Part shown: positions 24,141-35,519 of the stretch, one piece after another
Layout of the letters: each line of letters begins with the position of its first letter
How positions within the stretch are numbered: the first letter of the stretch is position 1
Assembly: GCA_013397695.1 (NCBI GenBank)
Contig: VYZI01000083.1
Span: 186,001-250,000 of the forward strand
Reading direction: 5' to 3'
DNA length: 64,000 bases
DNA from: Centropus unirufus
Taxonomy: Eukaryota > Chordata > Aves > Cuculiformes > Centropidae
Notes under the pieces: model-generated
Databases searched by the model: none
The model's input: only the letters and a program-made list of their open reading frames with translations
What the model was told of the DNA's origin: nothing
Program-made: the position numbers and the translations under genes

Positions 24141-26878
24141 CTGAATAGAAAAAGAATATGTTTGTTATATTTAAAAGCCTCACCATTTCTTTTTCCAGTT
24201 GCAGAACACAGGCCTTGCACAAGACCACATGAATGTAGCATATTAGTGATGGCTGATGCTGCCTATCAGTTCAAGCCAGATTATGTTCTTTTTAAGAAAA
24301 TGAGTTAAGAAGTCTCAAAATACTCATGTTTTTGCTGGCTTCATTTTTTTTCCCCTCTACACACTACAGAGCATTATCATGCCCCATGGAATGAATTCAG
24401 ACCACACTATTTCAGCTGCAGAGGCAGAGGACAATTCACAGAGGTTGCTCAGTAGTGCCTCTGCGCTCATGTTCTGCTTAATTAGCCTTTTGGTTGAAAT
24501 ATGGGTTATAATGTACTTTGTTTCCAATATAAGGTGAGGACTGGAGTTCTTAAGCCTCTCCAAGTTCACTACTGAGATGCCATTGTTTTTCCTTTCTGTA
24601 CTCTCCTTCCCTTTACCAGTGGCAGGGCGTGAAACGAACACTCAGGATTTTCACATAGGTGAGGCTTCCTTGAAGACATCTTGCCCCTCGTTTCTTCTGC
24701 TAATCCAAGCGTACAGATGAATAATAACAATTCATTTCAGCTATATATTATTAATTCTAAGCAGTCTAATTTTTCTTTCAGCCACTTTATATTACCCACG
24801 TGTAATGACCCTTGTCCACATAAATCAGCCAGGAAGATTTAATTCGCTTACAGATGAACCCAGTTCTGTGTGTTTCCAGCCCTTCCTGCAAAACTCTGAA
24901 CAGGAAGCTCAGATTTTTCTTAGCCTTCCTGTAGGAGCAATGCATAACCAAATCCCTCAGCAAAACTTGGAAAATCGCCCTTCAGCTCCCAAATGCTGAC
25001 TACTAGCTACAGCAATTGGAGGTGTTTTGCTCTACTGTGTTAGCTTCCCCTTGATTTTTGCACTGCCCGTGTTAGTTGAATGAGGTGATAATTAAACACA
25101 TGCAGTCTATGGAACAGAAAGTGTTATTCAAAACTAACCATCAAAGGTCACAGAATAAATACATGGACAACTTGCTAAGAAAGGAGATTATCCAAAGTCT
25201 TGACTTGGTGTTATTTCAAATCCCAAGTTACAAGAGAGTTTTTATTCCCTCTCAATTCCTTTGTTGTTTGGGGATTTCTATGTATTGCTTAGGTTTAGTT
25301 TCTGTCAAAGCCATCCAATCAACTCTGTTGGCTGCTTGGTAAAATCTCCTTCTACACTTGGGTCAGTATGTACTGAAGAAGGAGGTTATCTGCGCTGTTA
25401 AACCTTTGTCTTGTCTTTTGAAGAGATCATTTTGCATTTTGCTATGGCAGAGCTGTAATTAGATCTGTTAATTAAGGACAGAATTAACTTTTTAAAAACT
25501 ATAAGCCCCTCTGCATTTTTTATAAGTTTGCTTAGGTTGCTACTGACCTTCGTATGGGGTTCACCACTGCTTATTAATTGTTAAATTTTAATCAGGCATG
25601 CTGATGAATGTGCTAGCCTTTGCAACAAATAACAGGTAGCTTCATTTGTAATCGGATATTTACCAGTCTGCAGTGAAATTATCTGCTTTCCTAGAACGCA
25701 GTTAATTTCAGCTGTTTTGATAACAGTAATTGGTGGTTTATAAACATCAACCCAAACAGCTGTCCGGTTCAGATTGGATTGTCAGTGCAAACAGAGCTAG
25801 GATACTGGATCTTAAAAGCATTCCACTAGCACTTCAAGTAAATGACTTTAACAGCTGGGCAGATATTCACCTTTACTGAAATGATTTCAAACGTTGCTTC
25901 CCAGTGAAGAACCAATCTTTCCTACAGAAACAGCAGGTCAGACTGGGGAGAGGGACAGGGGTCATCTTTCAAGCCTAAGGGAAATGAAAATCTGCAACAC
26001 TAGCCAGCAACCTGCTTTTTTCTTTGCCAGTAATAAATCCGTGGCCTGTCCTCATGCCTGTGTGACCCATCCAGGGACTCCCTGAACTAAACCATCAAGA
26101 AGGCTGCGAAGCAAAGTAATGGGAATCTGTCATAACCTCCCTTGAAATCAAAGGGTACTGGGAATCAAAGTGATTCTTTCAGATTGACCAAGAGCCCCAT
26201 ATCTGAGAGAAAGAGCAAGTATCAATCTTGTTTGATTGCTCTAGGAGAATTAATAAGCACACTTTTTAAAATCAGCCCCCCTGCCACTCTCACCTCTGTG
26301 CAGGGTGACCAGAGGATCTCATGATGAATGAAACGTTTAACTGGCCATGCCCATCACCACGAAGACAGAGTTAACAGCTGCCAGCTCCTGACACAGCACG
26401 CTCATGTATGCAACTTTATCCCATTTCAGTGCCATCGCTCTAAGCTGTGCAACAAACTGTGACAATAATAGAGACAGTGACTGAAGCCCTGGTGTAGGTA
26501 GAGGCAAGTGGCAGAAGTCACTCTTAATTCCCACGCAGTCCCCGCCAAACTTCAGAGATCAATGGTCAGATGCTCTGCACTGCTCTCACCAGGACCCACC
26601 ACATCCATAAGGAAATGTTAGCGCAGCTGGTGCTGATCTTCCGGCTGTTTTTGCTCTTTGCCTTAAAGGAAAAGTATCTGTGATTTGATTTTTGCTGGGA
26701 AGTTTATTACACAACTTCTCCAAAGAACTGGACGATTAGGTCAGTCTCATGTTGTCTAATATTCCTGATGAAATGCTATAAAAATTTGAGGAGGGATGCT
26801 CCAAAGAGGTTCTGGAAGCTGATGAAGCACCCTGCTCAGCAGTGTGTGTGCAGTGCCAGGGGTTCCCATTCCTCTCAC
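24141..26878. other. Unique sequence with a homeobox-motif-rich stretch
   Basis: No repeats or genes recognised. The part at 25430-25800 is dense in TAATTA/TTAATTAA/TAATTG and forkhead-like TTTATAAACA motifs (see the separate entry). A 34-base minus-strand acceptor/donor pair near 24850-24885 does not fit the phase of neighbouring candidates. Confidence 0.4.
25430..25800. promoter_or_regulatory. Homeodomain-motif-rich stretch, possible conserved non-coding element
   Basis: Within about 370 bases there are clustered homeodomain-type cores (CTGTAATTAG, GTTAATTAAG, TTATTAATTG, CAGTAATTGG), TGATAACAG and a forkhead-like TTTATAAACATC. There are no CpG and no ORF. Such clustering is typical of developmental enhancers in gene deserts, but AT-rich DNA gives these cores by chance. 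Conservation cannot be judged from one sequence. Confidence 0.18.
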
Positions 26879-26956
26879 CATCTCAGAGCACGTGGTCACC
26901 ACTGTCTGGTTTAATGCCAGTTCTTCAAGCATCGGGCTCTGCTTTCGAGACTCCCA
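26879..26956 (-). other. Candidate coding exon, 78 bp, phase 0-0
   Basis: On the minus strand a strong acceptor (CATCCCTGCTGCTTGCAG|TGG) and a fair donor (TGAGATG|GTGAGAGG) bound 26 open codons (WESRKQSPMLEELALNQTVV and six more). The other two frames contain stops. Phase 0 at both ends does not fit the next candidate downstream (24068-24140 needs phase 1), so at least one of these two is spurious or an exon between them was missed. Confidence 0.18.
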
Positions 26957-29900
26957 CTGCAAGCAGCAGGGATGCTGACTGACTTGCCAGAGTGACTTTA
27001 GGTAGTCATGAAAGCACCTCTTCTCAGAGGCTGGTGCCTTGGGAGTGTTCTCCCTTACTGTGGGAATGTGTGATAGTAGAACACCCAGTTACCAACTGAG
27101 CTTACAGGCACAATTCCAAGACAGTAGCCAAATTCATGTTCTGGATCCTAATGTCTTCCTAGAAAACAAGTTTCCACAGGCTCCTTAGGCAGGACTCAGT
27201 GATACATGTTAGATTATCTCCTGTCAGAGAAAGAGAGACCTAAGCCAATTTTCAAGAGCATCCAAAGAACCTGCCTGCTGTTTAACCCTCTTTTATCCAC
27301 AGATGCTCCTGCCAAGTCTACTGAGAATCAGTTCTCTTTCTTTTGAAATCAGGTATGATTGCATGCCTGGCTTCACTTTTCCCTGCAGTGAAAAAGTGAG
27401 AAAAATATCTGAAAGCTTTCCCACTTTGGGGCACAAAAATGTCATTACATCCTCAGCACAGGGTGGGACACCTTCACCTGACCCTGTGAGAGACAGGTTG
27501 ATGCATCTTGTGTAGTGCGGCTGACTTCAGTGAGATCAACGCCCTCGAAATGCAGTTCTTACTGCCACAGAAAACAGGGCATGAAATAGAGGCTGCACAT
27601 CAGCCTTTAATAATGATCTCCTCGGAGTTGTATTAACGAGCTGGAAGCAAGGAATTATGGTTGAGCAGAATTTCTTGCTCTTGAACTTAGAATAGCAGCA
27701 GGACATGAAGGAGCTGTAATAGAATATTATTTTACAAGAAGTAAATAATGTAATAGAGTCTATAAGGATGTCAGCAGGAGAGTTAGAACTGTCATAGCAT
27801 AATCCTGACTTGAGCAGCAGCGTGTGAAAAAGTAGCCTGCAGCAGTTCTTTCCAGTGCTTCAATAATTTCTGCTTCCTCACTGATCTTTGTTTATTTTAT
27901 TTACCTTGCCAAAAAAATGTTTTACCTTATGTTAAAATGCAAGTTGAAAGAGGAAAATGTATTCCCAGAAATCCTAACTTTTCAAGCATACACATTTTCT
28001 TTTTGAGTTTTTGTGGAATAGATGGAAGAATTGTATTCCCTTCACTTAAAAAATATGAAGAGTAGTAAAACCGTAAATAAAAAGAATATGCCTGTGCCTT
28101 TGTTGCTTCTTTTTCCTTCTGGCTAATGAATAATTCAAAAAATTGGCAGTATTACACTTCACATCCTTGTGATATGATGGCAGTTTTGCCAGCAAGTCCT
28201 CAAATGTAAGCTCAGGAGGGTCATGAAACTACACAGTTCTCATTACTGGAATACAACAACATCTTCCCAGACACTACAGCACCTTTATATCATTATTGAA
28301 GCAAGGCAGAGAGGACAAGTCTGTAACTAAATAAAATGCTAAGTATTAAACTGAAGTTACAAAAACAGGAGGAGGCTGGACCTTCTTTTTGTCATTTCCC
28401 TTTTCATATGACATGTTTAAATGCTCTCTTACAGGAATGTGGGAAAGACTGGGGGACAAACTACGGCCAGCTCCCAGGATGACCTTCCTGCTGTCTTGAC
28501 ATCATGCAGAGCACTCCGTACATAACCTCAGAATACTCTCCCTAGCCTTCCTCAGCACAAATTCAATCTGACTTTCAACAGGATCTGAGCACCTCTATTT
28601 TCCTTTAAAGTGTTGCCTTTCTTCCTTCTTCCCTAACTGGCACTCTTGCAGAACCCAAGATACCATGCAATTCTCTCACCCCATCCTTGTCAAAGCCTCA
28701 GGAATACCATGCCATGCTTTTAATTCAAATTGCATTGGCTTAGCTAAGTTTGAGGCAGACCTTTAACACCAGCTTGGTGTAATGTGTTTGCATGGAATAT
28801 TTGTCTTGGTTTTAAGGAAATACATTAAAAACCTTTCACTGAGAACATCAGATATTGCATTGTCCTTGAAATTGTGTGAGGTCCTTCAAAGCCATTTAAT
28901 CTCAATTAAAGCAGAGCATACAAGATAAGGTGCTCTGAAGATGCATTAAAGTGTGTTATAGTGCCAAGCCGCCATGCACTCTGACACATCCTAAAAGCAC
29001 AGTGGCATTGGTTTAAAGGTACGGTTCAAAAATCTCCTTGTGACCCATTATCCATGGATCATTAGCATAATTCAGGACTATTACAGTGCATTGTGCCAGT
29101 GCCTGCTAACAAGAACTGTTAATGTATGAAGTCTGGACATGATAGATTGTAACGCTGATGGCTCTGTCATGTCAATGGAAGTTTATGCATTAAATAAAAC
29201 ACACCAGGGGATTCGATAGTTACGGGATTGGAAATGCACGATAAAGCCTTTTAATTCAAAATCATCATTTGTAACCTGTGCTGGAACTATAAAGTACAGC
29301 CAGAAGTCTGACCTCAGACGGCTAGTCAGAAATGTCTTTGAAACAAGTTCCATGTTCTCAGCGCAGTCCTTCCCCCACAGGACAGCATCCAGCACACCAT
29401 TCCTACTGGGATCCTAAGGACTGCTGGCAAAACGGAGGCCAGGCTCCTCTCGCAGCCCAGTGAGCACAAGACATTTCAGGGTGGTACGAGCAAGTTCATG
29501 CTGCCATTGATTTTTCTGCACTAATTCAGAGGATAAACAGAAGACTCAATTCTCCAGAGTTATCAATCTGGCACCTTTCAGGCACAGTTAGATTGGCACA
29601 GACTTTTGTTTTCTGTGGTATTTTTTTCCCTTCCTAATTACTTGTTAAGTGCAGCAGTGTTAACAGATGTCACCAGAACATAATTCCCAAGAATTTCAAG
29701 AGCAAACAAGGCTAGGAAAAAAATTGATTCACAAAAAAAATGTTCAGCTATCATGCTCATTGAGAATAAACTACATTATTTTATTCAATGTCTAGTTCAA
29801 ATACTGTTTTTAGAGTTATTTTCTCATAAGAACTTGCCAAGGCTGCCAGCAAACAGCGTTGAATAACAAGTTCACAGGAAGGAGATGGTGCAAGAGTGGG

Positions 29901-30457
29901 AAAGCACCAAGATGGCTGTGTCTGTGATATGGTACATAGTGCAAAACCCTGCTGTGGCAGAATATGTGCTTCCATTTGTAATGTGCTAAAAATACCACTT
30001 GTACCGTGATAGTCTGGCTCTATTTCCTACTTGCTTTTGAGGCTTAGAAAATGAATTTTGTATTTCTGTCCTCCGTAATTTGTTAGCAGTGACAAGTCAT
30101 TAATAAATTTACATCTGGTTTGACTGATAAATTTGAAAAACAGCGTTATGTAGGTACCCAAAGTAATTAATAGACCAGAATGCCTTTGACCTCCGAAGCA
30201 CAGAGTTCCAAAGCTGCCAAAGAAGGAGGTAAAAGCTGTGAAGATGAAGCCTCACTGAAATCAGGGCTTGTTTGAATGCATCTGCCTACTTGTGGACATA
30301 AATGCTGAAACCAACGCCAAAAAAAATGTTATAACCTCAGGAAAAACATCAACTGATCAGTAATTAAACTTCTTTTTGGAGTTCATTACCACTAACAGGC
30401 ATTTGTACTTTTAATATGGATCTATGTTGGGCATGGAAAAACAGATCACAAGCAGGT
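26957..30457. other. Unique sequence, no gene recognised
   Basis: AT-rich sequence without recognisable repeats. Open frames are 70 codons or less before the CR1 copy. The stretch around 28850-29190 has many short AT-rich motifs reminiscent of conserved non-coding DNA, with nothing firm. Confidence 0.4.
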
Positions 30458-30799
30458 GAGAGTGACACAAAGATCATTCAAGGGCTGCAACACCTGTTGT
30501 ATAAGGACAGGCTGAAAGAGTTGGGGTTGTTCAGCCTGTGGAAGAGAAGGTTCCAGGGAGACCTTAAAGCAGCTTCCAGTGCTGAAAGGGGCTCCAGGAA
30601 AGCTGGGGAGGGGCTTTTGGTCGGGGAGAGCAGGGAGAGGGTGAGGGGAAGTGTTTTAAACTGGAAGAGGGGAGATAAGATCTTAGGGAGAAATGTTTTT
30701 CTGGGAGGGTGGGGAGGCCCTGACCCCGGTTTGCCCAGAGCAGTGGTGGCTGCCCCATCCCTAGAGGTGTTCAAGGCCAGCAACCTTGGGGCAACCTGA
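30458..30799 (+). pseudogene. CR1 ORF2 C-terminal remnant, frame still open
   Basis: The frame contains DRLKELGLFSLWKRRFQGDL and later VVAAPSLEVFKA. These correspond to the conserved CR1 ORF2 tail ('ERLRELGLFSLEKRRLRGDLI' and 'PSLEVFKARLD'). The C-terminal 'RKKFFT..V..HWNRLP' section is degraded to RNVFLGGWGGPDPGLP. It is a dead fragment of the LINE endonuclease/reverse-transcriptase polyprotein without catalytic domains. Confidence 0.85.
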
Positions 30800-30892
30800 T
30801 GCAAGTGGGAGATGTCCCTGCCCATAGCAGGTGGTCAGAACTGGATGGGCTTTAAGGTTCCTTCCAACCCAAACCATTCTGTGATCCTATGA
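30458..30892 (+). mobile_element. CR1 LINE, truncated, sense orientation with complete 3' end
   Basis: The copy runs from the 'GGGCTGCAACACC' block through 'GGGTTGTTCAGCCTG', 'CTAGAGGTGTTCAAGG' and 'AGATGTCCCTGCCCAT' to the diagnostic terminus CCATTCTGTGATCCTATGA. It keeps an open reading frame for the ORF2 C-terminal tail. It is one of two plus-strand copies in the window and relatively well preserved. Confidence 0.94.
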
Positions 30893-31886
30893 GCACACTT
30901 ACATACAAACCCTCACTACTGAGCATCTTTGTAGTCCCTGTGTGTCTGTTTAGTGCTGCCCATGTCTGCTGCCCAAAGTAACACTGATAAAGGCAGAATC
31001 ATCTGTGAGAACTGATTTCGATGTGAGATGGCAATATCTGACCCTGATGAGAAACTCGGTTGTTTATTGTCTACCGGAGCGTGGTGCCTCGAGCTGTATG
31101 GGCACACCAAGGACACACAAGTCTCTCCTGCACACCTGGAGCTGGCGGGCAGAGAGGAGGCCTGGCCCAGAAGCCATGTGGCCAGGCCGGCTAACAGCCA
31201 GCTTAAATGCAGTCAGAAAGAAGTCAGCTTGCCTGGCCACCTTGGGGTTTGGGGAAAGCAGATGTGTATCTGCCTACAACTGACCAGAGATTTTTTTTCC
31301 TTCCCCCTCCCAACCCCCCAACCCCAGCTCTGACTTTTCCCTTGGACTTGGGGATGAGGTCTGTTCTTTTCCCCATTCCAAGTCTCATCTCAAGGAGTTA
31401 CTAGAGAAACCCCATTAGCACCCTTGCCACTAACATTTGCCCACATTCCCTGTGTCTCCAACACCAAAATGGAGACTGACCAACACCCACTGCAGACAGC
31501 TGCCAGGTTTGCCAATGCTCCTGCCCTGTGCCATGGTAAAAGCAGGTCCAGCAAAACACACAACAATTCTGTGCTTTTACCCTTACACCATGGTATTCTC
31601 CTCCTTTAGTGCACTGTGTAACATGAACAGAATCTGGAGTTTGTCTTACTAGTGACCTGATCCAGGCTCCTAGTTCCAGTGATGGAACTATTTCAGTGAT
31701 GAACTGTAGATGGAGTTATTAACACGCCAGAAGCATTCGAGAGAGCAAAAGGAAAAGGCCTTGAACCCATTCTTCTCCAGAGTATTTCTAATATTTGAAT
31801 TTTTTATTTCATATACTAAGAAAAGTCTATTTAAAGGCATGGAATAGTAGAATGCTAGAGTTAGGCATATGACAGATGACAGATAC
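30893..31886. other. Unique, GC-richer sequence, no gene recognised
   Basis: About 1 kb, with overlapping open frames of 60-100 codons in several frames (31005-31609). This is expected from its higher GC content and the C-rich run CCCTCCCAACCCCCCAACCCC (31306-31326). No family motif is visible. Confidence 0.4.
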
Positions 31887-31950
31887 CTGGTTTGAAATTC
31901 CACAAGACTTCTTGTCCGTAGACCATCCATCTCCAAATAAGTCTTAAGTT
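31887..31950 (-). other. Candidate exon, 64 bp, very strong acceptor
   Basis: The minus strand has a long pyrimidine tract (GGCTTTTGTTCTTTTCCTGC) leading to GTCTAG|AA and a donor AACCAG|GTATCT. Two frames are open; the one entering in phase 1 and leaving in phase 2 reads LKTYLEMDGLRTRSLVEF. No family is recognised. It joins in phase with a candidate at 35469-35519. Confidence 0.18.
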
Positions 31951-32562
31951 CTAGACGTGCAGGAAAAGAACAAAAGCCATGAACACAACAGAAAAAGCAC
32001 AGACAGATGTCAAGATTAAAGAAAACTCTACAACAATAGACATTCTTAGAAATACAAATGGCCAAATTTGTTGATTTAATATAATTTTAGGAGTAGCAAT
32101 AGCTGCTCCCCAGCTATCAGTTAGCAGCACAGCTCACTGTGTGTTTCAGCCTTGTTTTCAACTGAGCTTCACTGGTTTTTGAGCTTGGACAATCATCAAA
32201 ACCCTGTTCAGTAACATCACCATCAGGCTGATACAAACAAAACCATCTTCCCATTCTAAGCCATATCTTAGAATGAAAATATTATTACTGAAAATGACAG
32301 TTTTCTTTGTAAAAGAAGATCTTCTCTCAATTGTTACAATACTTGCATGTTCCTAAGGAAGCAGAACACCCAGTAAGCAGTGGGTTAAAAAAATCCCCTG
32401 GAACTGCATCATAAGCAAGTTTTATTCCTGTTCAGTGATTTATTTAAAAGCAGTTTTCTCAGAAGGATAAAAAACAAATCCTCAGGGTATTCACCGAAGC
32501 AGGGACTTAGGGCACAAGGAGAATTTTCACCTTCAGATTGAATTAACTGACTTTATTCTAAA

Positions 32563-33186
32563 ATGAGGATGGTCAACTGGGATAGTCAACCAAGCATTTG
32601 TTCAAGACTGAAGAACGTGACTAGCAGAGGAACTCTGCTGGCCTCAAGGGGTTTTGGGTACTGTGAAACCTCAGTTGTGGGAGAAAGTGAATTAGCAGAG
32701 ACTGTTGGGGCTGAAAACCAACAGCCCAACCTAAACAGCGTTCCACAGAGTTGTTTGCCTTTAAGACACTTCTCACCATCTCCTCCTTTATGCATTTTAC
32801 AGGGTGTTTGGTGTGCATTTCCTTATTGCTCTCAGCACTATGAAGCTATCAGGATACAGTTTGTACAGTCAACAAGGCCAGTCTCCCTCTTCCAGGCAGC
32901 CATTCTCAGCAGTGGAGTGCCCCGGCAAACACAGAAGTGTCTTCCTGCATGCTCCACAATGGAACCTCTAGGTCAAAGGGGACGTGTCAGCCAGGGCACC
33001 CGGGCACTAAATAGGAGACACTGGTGTATGTTTGTAAGCTCTTGTGCTCCACTACAGAGCACTTTTGTCAGAGGGCTTGAAGGCTGGCTAACTTTAAAGG
33101 TCCCTCTCCTTCAGCTAGACCTCCTCTGCTCTCTCCCCGTCAGCTCAGTGGAACAAATGAGGCCCAGGAGAAACAGTTTGTTTTGA
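32563..33186 (+). other. Longest open reading frame in the window (207 codons), unrecognised
   Basis: An ATG-initiated frame of 207 codons rich in Ser, Arg, Cys and Gln. It has no recognisable domain, signal peptide, membrane segment or repeat. Flanking splice sites are not obvious, and 70-codon frames are also open on the opposite strand over 32586-32818. With tens of thousands of bases read in six frames, one frame of this size is only mildly unusual. It may be chance or part of a non-coding transcript. Confidence 0.12.
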
Positions 33187-33238
33187 GGTCAGTATTACTT
33201 GTATGCTTTCAGTTCTCATGCAGGGTTTTCTTTATGTC

Positions 33239-33480
33239 TTCAAAGAATCATGAAGGCTGGAAAAGACTGCTAGCATCATCCAGCTCTACCATCAGCCCAA
33301 ACCCACCACGCCCACTGAACCACGTCCTGAAGTGCAACATCTACCTGCTTTTTGAACACGTCTAGGGAAGGAGATAACATGTTGATCACCTTAACGTGAC
33401 TTCCTCCGATGCACATATACGCCCTTATTCATCCATACTTCTACTGGTTGCCTAATATCGGACCTCTAATTTAAGCCAGA
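33239..33480 (-). mobile_element. CR1 LINE, truncated 3' fragment (old)
   Basis: The plus strand begins AAAGAATCATGAAGGCTGG, a degraded reverse-complement CR1 3' end. It continues with the 'CCACCACGCCCACTGAACCA' and 'CTGCTTTTTGAACACGTCTA' blocks and fades at TGCCTAATATCGGACCTC. It is a diverged fragment of about 240 bases. Confidence 0.85.
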
Positions 33481-35468
33481 GCATGGTAGGGGGGCATTCA
33501 TTACTGCCAATGAGAGCAAGGTGGTCCTAGTAGCTCCCATGTAAGACTGTATAATAGTTAAATATGCAAGTTCTCTCATGCAGATAATGGCACAAGATAA
33601 ATCACACACAGAAAATTGTTCATATTTAGAGGTAGCATGAAGATCTTGCCTTTTAGCTCTCCTAGAAGAGCTCTCCTATTTGCCATTTAAAAATAAAATG
33701 CTTTGAGAAATGTTTGTTATAAACTTTATGATGCTGCAATTATTTGAACAGAAAAAACTCCACACCTAGCAAGACAATAATTTGGTGGCTTCCTAAAAGA
33801 AATAAGCCATTATAATGTATTCATGCTAAGAAGAACTACTTGAAAAGATGTATGTCTGATTCTCCGTTACCCGAGGGCTGCTTCAGACTGCTCTGATAAA
33901 ACAGCCTTAGATCATCACTGCTGTTGATGCAGCACAGCAGAAATGGGAGTTCTGGCTAATATTTATATACTTGGGAATGTATAGCTATCTTTTGATATAT
34001 TGTATTAAAACCACCAAATGCTAAGTGAGATTTAATAGAACTAAAGATCTGATTTGATTATCAAAAGAACCGCATTGTGTAACCCATTGCTTTGCTGAGG
34101 AACACTAGAGGTCTCTCTAAACCCACGCTCTTTATGACATTACTCACTTTGCAGTGCTTGCGTAGGATATCATTCTGGACCAAAGTTTCTGTTTATGCTT
34201 TAAACAGTTTACCTCATATAACCTGAATGCTACTGTAACACCCACTTATTGAATTAATTGTTTAATAGGCCAATTAACTTCTGCTATTTCTCTCTAGAAG
34301 TGCTCAAATGAGATTGTATTCTTCCTCTGCAAAAAGTGACACTATTGTAATGCAACGATAGAGGAGATTGGATAAAGCAATGCAGCATTCATCTTTGAAG
34401 CAGGACCTTTGATTTTGACTCCAGCTGCACCAGGGTTTGCAAGCAGCCACTTTCCTACAACAGAGCTCCTCAAGAAGCTTCATTTTAACAGATTTGTGAA
34501 TCCCTAACTAACTCAGTTTACTTTTTTTAGGTTGTGCATATGTTAACTAATCTGCCTTAGATTTTGCAATTGCTTTCCAGATCCCTCAACTAGTTACTTC
34601 CTTAAGCAATTTTCGCATTCTCTGTGCATTATGGAAACCTGAGCCCCACACCCAGTACGGTCAACAATCCGTCAGAGCGGAGCCTCTGAGGGGGCGCTGC
34701 CATGGACAAACTCGAGGGAGCGGCTTCTCTGGGAAGGACAAATTCCTGCTCACATAATGCGGTGCTTTTGGCTGACTCCTGTCAGAGAGCCTGCACGAGA
34801 GCCACCTCGCATCAGTAATGTCTCTAAATTAACCTGGGGGAGCTGAGGTAGTTAGAGCTACCAGCCCTTCAATGCCTCTCCTCTGCTGGAATTCATTGCC
34901 TCCTGACAGGAATAAGAGGACCCCTTGTGTTCCTTCTCAGACCCTGAGCTTTTTGTACGTGATGGCATAGCAAAGTGGCCTCACCTCAGCTCTGAGACCC
35001 ACCCCCTTTCTCCTCCTCTTATTATAGCCTTTACCAGAAGAGGTTGGAACGAAGTGCTTCAGATTGGATGGGAAATCCCTTCAAAGACAGAGAGCGAGTA
35101 GCTTGCTAAAGGACTGCTCAACGTTCTGGCAAACAGAGCCAAAGCCAGGCCTGGAAAAGGCAGCTGAAGGCTTGGACATTCAGGGTTTCATAAGCAATGA
35201 GGTACCCAATCTTCTTTCCTGGCAGCAAGTTCTTATTAAATGAGAACACTTTTCCACAGAATGCTTAATTGCATTATGGAATTCAGAATTACTTAATGTT
35301 ATAGGGAATAAAATTGCAAATGGTTTCAAAGAAAGAACTAGAAAAGGTCATCCCCATAAAAGGCAGCTCTGGTAGGCTAACTCAGAATGCTTTTGTATTG
35401 GACTAAATACAAAAGTCCAGGTGCAACAGCAGCAAGTGCAGCTCATCAGATGAGGGGAAAAGGCTCAC
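33481..35468. other. Unique sequence with a minor CpG-containing patch
   Basis: No repeat or gene recognised. At about 34662-34740 several CpGs occur around a good-context ATG (CTGCCATGG, 34702), which opens a 38-codon frame to 34818. A short minus-strand pattern near 34146-34173 (donor CAAA|GTGAGTAATG) lacks a good acceptor. Confidence 0.4.
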
Positions 35469-35519
35469 CGTTACATCCATATTCCTTGAACATCAGCCTC
35501 CTCTTCCACTCTGCTCGCT
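35469..35519 (-). other. Candidate coding exon, 51 bp, phase 1-1
   Basis: The minus-strand acceptor (GAAACACCCTGTCTCCAG|AG) is strong and the donor (TAACG|GTGAGCC) good. Only one frame is open, encoding RAEWKRRLMFKEYGCN, which is charged and protein-like. Its exit phase matches entry into the 31887-31950 candidate (the junction codon would be GAA). Its entry phase matches a weaker candidate at 36477-36514. No family is recognised. Confidence 0.2.
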
